From CAYYYA01 sp964517065 (GTDB lineage: Bacteria; Patescibacteriota; Patescibacteriia; UBA1558; 2-01-FULL-52-15), in contig CAZFBK010000018.1 of assembly GCA_964517065.1 (NCBI GenBank), positions 1 to 14,676 on the forward strand: 14,676 nt of DNA. Direction: 5' to 3'. Positions 7,283 through 13,546 of this stretch are shown one piece after another. A program made the position numbers and the translations under genes. Within the stretch, counting starts at the first letter, position 1. Each line of letters starts with the position of its first letter. Below the pieces are notes generated by a model, which saw only the letters and a program-made list of their open reading frames with translations, had not been told where the DNA came from and searched no databases.

Positions 7283-7921
7283 TTAAATTCTGGTCACGCG
7301 GGCAAACTGCACCTTCAGAACACCCCAATCATTTTTGAAGCAGTCCTGAATCGGCAAAACTTCAACTTTGAATTTGCTGGTGTCGATCGCGTCTACTACT
7401 AACTTCGCACCGTCTTTAATCTCACCCTTGTAGCCTTCAGCCCAATAGTCATCGAAGATAACTACTGTTTTCTCCCCCATTACCTGCTGGGCATAGAGCC
7501 AATCATTCTCAATAGTTTCACGGGCGTGACCACCGTCAATGAAAATAAAATCCATCTTGGGTAAGGTACCGACCGTCTGAGGCAATGTTTCTTGGGTAAA
7601 ACCTTTGAAAAGCTGAATCTTCGCTCCGGTTGGTTCTAATCTGGCTTTCACTACATCCATGGCCGGTGGCATTTTGGAAATTTCTTTGTCAAAAATTTCC
7701 GGATTCATTTGTTCAAATAAATCGTAGCCGTAATATTCTACGTTGGAACGATATTTCTGTGCCAATGCAATCATCTTCAAAGCTCGCTGACCGTCCCAAG
7801 TACCTATTTCCATGATGCGTGCAGCCTTGGTGTCTTTGATAGCTTGGTAGAGATATTGATACCGTTGTGGTCCGAGTGGTCTGCCGAGGAGTTTCTTGAT
7901 CAATGTTTTCAGTGACGACAT
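7283..7921 (-). CDS. Class I SAM methyltransferase, TylF/Methyltransf_24 type
   Basis: Methyltransferase of 212 residues. Motif I is RIMEIGTWDGQRA (35-47). The acidic residue after strand 2 is in YGYDLFE (64-70, Asp 67). The metal-site-like motif DFIFIDGGHA (124-133) is followed by VVIFDDYW (153-160). Such paired IDGxH and FDDY/DD segments are typical of metal-dependent O-methyltransferases of the Methyltransf_24/TylF/CmcI group, several of which methylate sugar hydroxyls. O-methylation of a glycan residue or nucleotide sugar is therefore plausible, with the exact substrate unknown. It follows gmd after a 27-base, strongly AT-rich spacer and starts at ATG 7921 with no visible Shine-Dalgarno. 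Its position directly after gmd makes a 6-deoxyhexose a reasonable candidate substrate, which is inference only. No signal peptide. Confidence 0.87.
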   Translation of the reverse strand: MSSLKTLIKKLLGRPLGPQRYQYLYQAIKDTKAARIMEIGTWDGQRALKMIALAQKYRSNVEYYGYDLFEQMNPEIFDKEISKMPPAMDVVKARLEPTGAKIQLFKGFTQETLPQTVGTLPKMDFIFIDGGHARETIENDWLYAQQVMGEKTVVIFDDYWAEGYKGEIKDGAKLVVDAIDTSKFKVEVLPIQDCFKNDWGVLKVQFARVTRI

Positions 7922-7948
7922 AGAAATATTAAAATTAATGACAAAATA
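7922..7948 (-). other. AT-rich 27-base spacer after gmd
   Basis: Only three of the 27 bases are G or C, far below the flanking genes. It holds no hairpin with a T-tract, so it is not a recognisable intrinsic terminator, and I see no clear Shine-Dalgarno. An unstructured leader that helps initiation at ATG 7921, or a weak internal promoter, are both possible and unproven. Confidence 0.3.
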
Positions 7949-8932
7949 TTAATCTCGCGGTTTCTGCAATCGAGCCATATCGGCATCAACCATCATCTTT
8001 ACTAACTCCTGAAATCCAACTTTCGGCTGCCAATGAAGCTCTTGCTTGGCTTTGCTGGCGTCACCGCAGAGGGTGTACACTTCCGCTGGTCGTAAAAATT
8101 GCTCATCGAGCTTGACGTATTGCTTCCAATCCAGACCCAGATAGCCAAACGTAGCCTCGACAAACTCCTGCACTGTATGAGGCTCGCCCGTAGCGATAAC
8201 ATAATCCACCGGCTGCTCCTGCTGCAGCATCAGCCACATAGCTTCGACATAATCACCGGCAAAACCCCAGTCACGTTTGGCCTCAAGATTGCCTAAGCGC
8301 AATTCAGAAGCTAGTCCGAGCTTGATCTGGGCTGCTGCATGGGTAATTTTGCGCGTAACGAATTCGAGACCGCGTCGAGGTGACTCATGGTTAAATAAAA
8401 TTCCTGAAACAGCGAACATATTATAGGATTCACGATAATTAATGGTGATCCAATGACCGTAGAGCTTGGCTACACCGTAGGGACTGCGAGGATAAAAGGG
8501 CGTTGTCTCTTTCTGTGGTGTCTCCTGAACTTTGCCAAACATCTCAGAAGACGAAGCCTGATAAAACTTAATCTTAGGGTTCACCTGGCGGATAGCTTCC
8601 AGCATATTCGTCACACCTAGTCCGGTAACGTCACCGGTGTAGGCAGGTTGTTTCCAGGACTCCGCCACGAAAGATTGGGCAGCTAGATTATATATCTCAT
8701 CAGGATTGACCTGATGAATAGCATTGACCAGTGATCCAGAGTCAGACAAATCCCCTGATACCAACTCTATCTTATCAATAAAGTGTTTGATGTTTTCATA
8801 ATTCTTTTGGCTGCTTCGCCGAATCAGACCATACACTTTGTACCCCTTAGCTAATAAAAATTCAGCCAAGTATGACCCATCCTGACCTGTGATCCCCGTG
8901 ATTAAAGCTTTCTTTACTGTCTCTGTACTCAT
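7949..8932 (-). CDS. gmd: GDP-mannose 4,6-dehydratase
   Basis: Converts GDP-D-mannose to GDP-4-keto-6-deoxy-D-mannose, the branch point for GDP-L-fucose, GDP-D-rhamnose, perosamine and related 6-deoxysugars. It is a cytosolic short-chain dehydrogenase (extended SDR) with bound NADP(H). At 327 residues it is slightly shorter than many Gmd proteins. Motifs: TGITGQDG (12-19, cofactor loop), YNLAAQS (81-87), SSSEMFG (127-133, catalytic Ser/Glu), PYGVAKLYGHW (151-161, Tyr 152 and Lys 156 of the YxxxK pair), NHESPRRGLEFVTRKIT (181-197), LGNLEAKRDWGFAGDYV (213-229) and RPAEVYTLCGD (281-291). The last three blocks are diagnostic of Gmd over other SDR dehydratases. It is flanked by AT-rich spacers of 21 and 27 bases. 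No reductase, epimerase or transaminase to finish the sugar is in the window, so the final donor is undetermined. Confidence 0.97.
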   Translation of the reverse strand: MSTETVKKALITGITGQDGSYLAEFLLAKGYKVYGLIRRSSQKNYENIKHFIDKIELVSGDLSDSGSLVNAIHQVNPDEIYNLAAQSFVAESWKQPAYTGDVTGLGVTNMLEAIRQVNPKIKFYQASSSEMFGKVQETPQKETTPFYPRSPYGVAKLYGHWITINYRESYNMFAVSGILFNHESPRRGLEFVTRKITHAAAQIKLGLASELRLGNLEAKRDWGFAGDYVEAMWLMLQQEQPVDYVIATGEPHTVQEFVEATFGYLGLDWKQYVKLDEQFLRPAEVYTLCGDASKAKQELHWQPKVGFQELVKMMVDADMARLQKPRD

Positions 8933-8953
8933 AGATATATAAAAAGAGGCTAC

Positions 8954-9511
8954 TTATTTTTTCTTACCGTGATAATAAACTGAGCTATGGATTGGACTAC
9001 CTTGAGACAAGAAATAACCGCAGTCAATTTGCTCGAAAGCTTTCATCCATTCCTGCATGCCAAGATGGCTGACGCGCCAATAGTCTTGTGGTGATGGGTG
9101 AAATGGCTGATTAAACGGCACTTCAATCCAAATCTCACCACCCGGCTTCAATACTCTGCCTAACTCTGAGATAGCTTTCTGCGGATCAGGCACGTGCTCA
9201 AGAACTGCATTACAAACAGCAATATCAAACTGCGCGTCAGGAAACTCAAGATTCATTATATCATAATGAAAATCGATAAAATCAGACATATCATAGAGGT
9301 CAACGCTGGTCCAAACCGGTGAAAATTTCTGATTACGAACACCTATTTGCAGACCTCTCTGCTCATGAAACTTCTGCACCAAAGCTTTGAACGAGCTGTC
9401 ACGTTTCGTGCGGTCGTTTTTGATAAGTTTTTGGAAAGCTCGACGATATAAATAAAAATACCACCAACTAGGGAAGTACTTAGAGATGATTGATTTAATC
9501 CTTTTGACCAT
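8954..9511 (-). CDS. Methyltransf_11-like protein lacking the glycine-rich loop
   Basis: Short protein (185 residues) with the second half of a class I methyltransferase: SVDLYDMSDFIDFHYD (69-84, acidic-loop region), FDIAVCNAVLEHVPDP (95-110), RVLKPGGEIWIEVPF (119-133) and a downstream FHPSPQDYWRVS segment (137-148). The equivalent of motif I is GLQIGVRNQKFSPVW (53-67), which keeps one glycine but not the ExGxGxG loop, so the cofactor pocket is unusual. The N-terminus is basic and aromatic (KYFPSWWYFYLYRR), possibly a membrane-surface anchor. The DYWR-type ending is common in methyltransferases of polysaccharide clusters, as I recall. The ATG start lies 11 bases after the upstream stop. The nearest Shine-Dalgarno-like AAAGGAG (9528-9534) is 16 bases upstream, farther than normal. 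Substrate unknown; a glycan hydroxyl is the contextual guess. Confidence 0.75.
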   Translation of the reverse strand: MVKRIKSIISKYFPSWWYFYLYRRAFQKLIKNDRTKRDSSFKALVQKFHEQRGLQIGVRNQKFSPVWTSVDLYDMSDFIDFHYDIMNLEFPDAQFDIAVCNAVLEHVPDPQKAISELGRVLKPGGEIWIEVPFNQPFHPSPQDYWRVSHLGMQEWMKAFEQIDCGYFLSQGSPIHSSVYYHGKKK

Positions 9512-9522
9512 GCTGCAATGAT

Positions 9523-10275
9523 TTAAACTCCTTTATTATATTCGATGACAGCTACCACATTTGCACCTTGGTAGGGCTGGTTGTACTGCGCTCCTAGACT
9601 CTCGGCTGGAGTAATCTCCTGCCACTGATTATCAGGGCTGATTCTACGTAAATACGTGATATTAGACCATGGAAAGGCTTGAGAACGCAAGTGCTGGTCT
9701 AAAGTAGGATTATAACCCAGTGGCACGCTAACTACAAGCTTACCCTTGGGCGACAACCAGCTGATCAATCTATTCCAAACTTTCAATACTTTCTGAGAAT
9801 CTTTGACCTCTTCATCCCAACCTACATGCTCCAAAGTAGAAATACTGATGATCAGATCATAGAGCTCACTCGGTTGAAATTCTGCTATATCCTGATTAAT
9901 AACACCCTTACCAGTCTCGAATTTGTCCAAGACGTCACCCTGATGAGTGAAGTAATGAGGCAGAACATTGCCTACTTCCAAAATACGTTTACCGAAATAC
10001 GTGCTGATAATAAACCGCCCAATCGCCACCTCAATACAACGTTCATTACGATAGGTACGGTTATACTTATGATATTCATAGTGAAGATCTGTACCGGCGA
10101 AACGAAAGACCCTATGCTGTAATAATTGCTGATAAAACCACAAAAGATACGCTTCGGATAAGGTACGGCCTAACCAACGCCACGGAGCGACCAGCAAGCG
10201 CTGTATCCCTCCGCGATGATAAGCCGCTTTCAACCGCGGTACTATATTATGATTATATTCGTATCTGTGCGACAT
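9523..10275 (-). CDS. SAM-dependent methyltransferase-like protein, atypical motif I
   Basis: Protein of 250 residues that looks like a class I (Rossmann) methyltransferase in the second half and has a basic, aromatic-rich N-terminal extension of about 95 residues (RLLVAPWRWLGRTLSEAYLL) that could lie along the membrane. Motif I is RILEVGNVLPHYF (97-109): the ExG strand and turn are there but the usual GxGxG loop is replaced by GNVLPHY. Next come the acidic-loop candidate VINQDIAEF (125-133), ISISTLEHVGWDE (143-155, the EH of many methyltransferases), and SPKGKLVVSVPLGYNP (175-190). The likely role is methylation of a sugar hydroxyl or carboxyl in the glycan made by the neighbouring glycosyltransferases, which is inferred from context. 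The start is an ATG 6 bases after the upstream stop. Loss of SAM binding and a structural role is the alternative. Confidence 0.75.
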   Translation of the reverse strand: MSHRYEYNHNIVPRLKAAYHRGGIQRLLVAPWRWLGRTLSEAYLLWFYQQLLQHRVFRFAGTDLHYEYHKYNRTYRNERCIEVAIGRFIISTYFGKRILEVGNVLPHYFTHQGDVLDKFETGKGVINQDIAEFQPSELYDLIISISTLEHVGWDEEVKDSQKVLKVWNRLISWLSPKGKLVVSVPLGYNPTLDQHLRSQAFPWSNITYLRRISPDNQWQEITPAESLGAQYNQPYQGANVVAVIEYNKGV

Positions 10276-10281
10276 AACTAT

Positions 10282-11376
10282 TTACAGTTGAGAATAAAGT
10301 TCAACATACTTTTGGCGGATGTTTTGCCAATCCAGCTCACGACTGAATGCCACCGAATGCTCACTCAGTCGTTGTCTCAGGGCGGGATCACGCAATATCG
10401 CGGTAATAACCTTAGTTGCCTCGGCACTGTCCTGCTGATCTACCAGATAGCCATTGTATTCATGACGTAGTGCATCGACAGCACCGCTATCGCGAGTGCC
10501 GACAACCGGCAAACCAAAACTAGCCGCTTCAACATACACTAAGCCAAATCCTTCGATATCAAAATCAATATTTTGCGGCAAGAGCAAAAAAAGTTCCGCG
10601 TTCAAATAGAGCTGCGCCAATTCTTTGTCTTCAACCTGTTGGAGTATTGTCACAGCCTGATCTAATTGATGCTCGTGAATATAATCAAGCATCTGTTGAC
10701 GATACGTTCCCTCTCCTTGACCGACAATAACATAGTGCAAGTTGGGAAAGTTTTTTTTCAATTGTGCGAAAACGGCCAAACTCTGCAAGTATCCCTTACG
10801 TGGCTTCAACTTGCCAACCGTCAGAATGTAGGGACGCTGTTGGCCAATTTGACTCTGGTCGGTCTGCAAACTTTGACGCAAAGCTTGGAAATAGGCACTG
10901 TTGATACCCGGAACAATAATCTCAATAGGCAAATCTGGGACGCGCTTTTTGACCTCGCTGGCAGTATATGAGCTGATAGCAATCACTTTAGCGGCTCGTC
11001 TATAAACCCAGGACAACACAACTCTACCCCAGCTAGACTGCAAAGGCTGAATAGAGCCACTGCCAACAAAGGTGATAACTACCTTCGCGCGCTGTCCCCA
11101 CGCGAGCAGCGTCGCCATCAGGCCATACGGCATACCATCAAAGGCATGAACGATATCAGCCTGGCCAACCAAGGAGCGTAGACGAAAAAAATGAGTCACA
11201 AAACCCATCAACCCCTTACCAATGACAATGTGGTCAGTAGTCGGAGATCCTGATTTGACGATCACTGTCTGCTGCAGATCCGGCATCGCGAACTTGAGCT
11301 GACGGATCAGCTCATAGCTAAAACGTCCACCACCGTTCTTTTGATCCACATTATCGGTAATATAAACAACCTTCAT
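10282..11376 (-). CDS. GT4 family glycosyltransferase (HAFDGxPYG subgroup)
   Basis: Glycosyltransferase of 364 residues and typical GT4 length. Motifs in order: NGGGRFSYELIRQL (14-27, acceptor-domain glycine loop), VHAFDGMPYG (76-85), AKVIAISSYT (129-138), IIVPGINSAYF (153-163), LTVGKLKPRKG (185-195), YVIVGQGEG (215-223) and DIEGFGLVYVEAASFG with an intact E-x7-E (Glu 275 and 283). It is clearly related to the partial GT at 1-905: both share VHAFDGxPYG, LTVGxxKxRKG and EGFGLVxxEAA in the same order, so the two are probably duplicates that diverged in acceptor or donor use. The ATG start lies 3 bases after the upstream stop. A coding-strand A8 tract lies at 10751-10758 (Lys 207, Lys 208, Asn 209). 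No membrane segment. Donor unknown. Confidence 0.94.
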   Translation of the reverse strand: MKVVYITDNVDQKNGGGRFSYELIRQLKFAMPDLQQTVIVKSGSPTTDHIVIGKGLMGFVTHFFRLRSLVGQADIVHAFDGMPYGLMATLLAWGQRAKVVITFVGSGSIQPLQSSWGRVVLSWVYRRAAKVIAISSYTASEVKKRVPDLPIEIIVPGINSAYFQALRQSLQTDQSQIGQQRPYILTVGKLKPRKGYLQSLAVFAQLKKNFPNLHYVIVGQGEGTYRQQMLDYIHEHQLDQAVTILQQVEDKELAQLYLNAELFLLLPQNIDFDIEGFGLVYVEAASFGLPVVGTRDSGAVDALRHEYNGYLVDQQDSAEATKVITAILRDPALRQRLSEHSVAFSRELDWQNIRQKYVELYSQL

Positions 11377-11379
11377 AGA

Positions 11380-12420
11380 TTAATACAGCTCAGTTATTTT
11401 GCGTACCAATGAATCAAGATTATGATGTGTCACTACTTCTGAACGAAGTTCCTGCTGTAAAGTGTGTCTAGCTTCAGGGACAAGATTGATCAAAGCTTGA
11501 GTTCGAGCCAACAAATCCGCATATGAGTCAGCGAAAACATTCACCGACATTCGGCCAAACATCTCTCGATAGGCCACATTACTCGTCACTACCAAAGTTC
11601 CGGTGGACATAGCTTCCAAAACTACTTTGTCCAAACTACCGGTATGACTGCAGTTAATCAAGATGTCAGCCTGACTCAATGTGAGCGGTAAATCCGCATT
11701 AGCCACAGCACCTCGAATCTCCACCTCAGTTTGCAGTTGAAGTTTCGTGATCTGCTCCTGCAATGTTCGTACGTAATCAGTATCGCCAGCTCTCCCAGCT
11801 TCACCGATTATGACCAATCGTACCTGCTGACCATTTTTTTTCAAATCGTTCACCAGATCTATTGACCAAACGAGATTTTTGCTCGGTGTAATGCGACCGA
11901 TAGACATCAAAGTAATCTGAGCTTCTGACAGCTTGGGCTTAAAAGCAAACAGCTCGGTATCGATACCCTGCTGCAGAATTATTAATTTCTTGGTAGGCAA
12001 TAAGAAGCCTTGAGCTGAGGATGTTGCCACCACATTCGTTAGCGCTGTCATCAGACGCACCTTCCAATTCACCGAGCCGTGCGCATACCAACTGACCAAA
12101 CGCTTGTGAAATAAATGCGTCCAGAAGGCAGCAAGGATTGAATACTCAGGATTTTGATGAGCCCAAACGCCATCAACCTTCGGTACTAACCGCATTAAAT
12201 ATTTTTGAAACAGCCAAAATTCACGCCAACGATTTTTACCACGCTCTTTGCCGAGGGAATAAGCCTGAACATGAGCCGGCAACCCACTGATATTCCCCTG
12301 CTCCAAACAGATAACCTTCAGCTCTGTTACCTGGTGGGCTAATTTGCTAATCCATTGATAAGCAAAACCGGCTACTGCGTCATCTTTATCAACTTTGCGT
12401 ACAATAAATAGTAATTTCAT
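11380..12420 (-). CDS. GT4 family glycosyltransferase with variant E-x7-E motif
   Basis: Glycosyltransferase of 346 residues with a GT-B architecture. The N-terminal acceptor domain begins MKLLFIVRKVDKDDAVAGFAY and contains VWAHQNPEY (85-93) and WYAHGSVNWKVRL (111-123). The C-terminal donor domain contains LQQGIDTELF (149-158), SIGRITPSKN (173-182) and LVIIGEAG (202-209). The donor-binding E-x7-E signature reads THTGSLDKVVLEAM-like (259-271): the second Glu (269) is kept but the first position is Gly 261. I recall this TGSLDKVVLEA form as a recurring GT4 subgroup, so it is probably functional rather than decayed. The ATG start lies one base after the upstream stop, with no clear Shine-Dalgarno. 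The coding strand carries an A8 tract at 11834-11841 (Lys-Lys-Asn). The N-terminal sequence resembles proteins I recall from Patescibacteria, which is inference. Confidence 0.9.
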   Translation of the reverse strand: MKLLFIVRKVDKDDAVAGFAYQWISKLAHQVTELKVICLEQGNISGLPAHVQAYSLGKERGKNRWREFWLFQKYLMRLVPKVDGVWAHQNPEYSILAAFWTHLFHKRLVSWYAHGSVNWKVRLMTALTNVVATSSAQGFLLPTKKLIILQQGIDTELFAFKPKLSEAQITLMSIGRITPSKNLVWSIDLVNDLKKNGQQVRLVIIGEAGRAGDTDYVRTLQEQITKLQLQTEVEIRGAVANADLPLTLSQADILINCSHTGSLDKVVLEAMSTGTLVVTSNVAYREMFGRMSVNVFADSYADLLARTQALINLVPEARHTLQQELRSEVVTHHNLDSLVRKITELY

Positions 12421-12421
12421 C

Positions 12422-13546
12422 TTAACGAGCTAATGACTGCCAAAAATCGATAATCTGATCAACGGTCTGCTGACGTTGATATTTTTCGCTATAAACAGTA
12501 CGTGCAGCCTGGCCTAAAGTCTGACATTCTTCTCTCTTAGTATATAAACGGCCTAAGGCTGCCAAGGTTGCATCTGTATCATTAATGGGCACGATTAATC
12601 CTGTTTTGCCCGACTCAATAATAGTCCGCGCGCCTAAGGTTGCCGAAGCTATGGTCGACACCGCCATCAAACCAGCTTCAATAATAACCTTACCAAAGCT
12701 CTCATTCGTAGATAATAACAACATGACGTCAGCTTGAGCGTATTCCTTGGCTACATGCTCTGGCGTCAGACTTCCAAGAAAGGTGACGACCGACTCGAGC
12801 TGCAAAGCCTTTACTTGGTGCATCAAGGCTGCCTGCAATGGTCCAGAACCGATAATGAAATAACGAATATCACTATGACTTTGATGCAACCTGTGAATTA
12901 TTTTTAAAGTAAAAAATATATTTTTGGCCGGCACCAAACGCATATTCGAAACAATAGTGAAATAATGTGGATCGGGCTGATTATGGTGAGACGTGAAAAG
13001 TTCCGTATTAATCGGTGTATTGATGGTCACGACCTTAGCCGCTGTCAGCTGATACTTGGCTATTTTATCAGCGATCAAGGGCGATACCACGCGGATACCG
13101 TCAACTCGCTTGAAAATAAATTGTTGCAGTTTCTCATACCAACTATTTTTCCAGGACTCTGATCGCCAATAAGGATTAGCAATAAAATCACCATGACAGT
13201 GAACTTCTAATGGTAGATGAAACTTTCTTTTCAGTAGCCAACCGATCAATCCGGTGATATGAGGATCTTGAGTATCGATCAGGTCTATTCCCTGAGTGCA
13301 AACCTGTTGACCGATGGCGTATGCTTTGAACGCTTTAGCTAAACCTTGTCCACCAGTACTGTGAATCGTGAGTTTTTCTGTTATTTTCTTTGACGCAGCT
13401 ATAACTCCGCCGAGGACAATAATGTCCAAAGATTTGACTCTAGCAGCGTAATCAATATGACGCTGCAGCACATCACCACTACCCTGTCCCAAAAGAACAG
13501 GATCAAGACTGAGCATTACTATTCTTAACTCTGTAGCTACTTTCAT
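12422..13546 (-). CDS. GT4 family glycosyltransferase
   Basis: GT-B fold, retaining-type glycosyltransferase of 374 residues. I chose the ATG at 13546 because it forms a 4-base ATGA overlap with the stop of the upstream gene and places a normal strand (ELRIVMLSLD) at the N-terminus. The longer frame, starting at a TTG at 13597, would add 17 residues encoded within the upstream gene. Visible motifs are LLGQGSGDVLQRH (18-30, acceptor-side glycine loop), DTQDPH (91-96), EVHCHGDF (114-121), NTPINTELF (176-184), SNMRLVPAKN (200-209), IIGSGP (231-236) and STNESFGKVIIEAG with an intact E-x7-E (Glu 282 and 290). It ends one base before the next start. It is cytosolic with no transmembrane segment. 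It is second in a block of four GT genes, which suggests successive sugar additions to one repeat unit. Substrate unknown. Confidence 0.93.
   Translation of the reverse strand: MKVATELRIVMLSLDPVLLGQGSGDVLQRHIDYAARVKSLDIIVLGGVIAASKKITEKLTIHSTGGQGLAKAFKAYAIGQQVCTQGIDLIDTQDPHITGLIGWLLKRKFHLPLEVHCHGDFIANPYWRSESWKNSWYEKLQQFIFKRVDGIRVVSPLIADKIAKYQLTAAKVVTINTPINTELFTSHHNQPDPHYFTIVSNMRLVPAKNIFFTLKIIHRLHQSHSDIRYFIIGSGPLQAALMHQVKALQLESVVTFLGSLTPEHVAKEYAQADVMLLLSTNESFGKVIIEAGLMAVSTIASATLGARTIIESGKTGLIVPINDTDATLAALGRLYTKREECQTLGQAARTVYSEKYQRQQTVDQIIDFWQSLAR

Noticed and set aside
8933..8953. Possible promoter or terminator in the 21-base spacer before gmd
   Set aside because: The coding strand has a T5 and a TATATA stretch but no hairpin and no paired -35/-10 elements. 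It is too short to claim either.
10666..10971. 101-residue plus-strand open frame, the longest on that strand
   Set aside because: It is entirely antisense to the glycosyltransferase at 10282-11376, with no recognisable domain. Other plus-strand frames are likewise antisense to well-supported genes.
11380..12420. Inactive glycosyltransferase because the first Glu of E-x7-E is Gly
   Set aside because: The TGSLDKVVLEA form appears to recur in GT4 proteins, the frame is intact and the rest of the donor domain is conserved, so decay is not supported.
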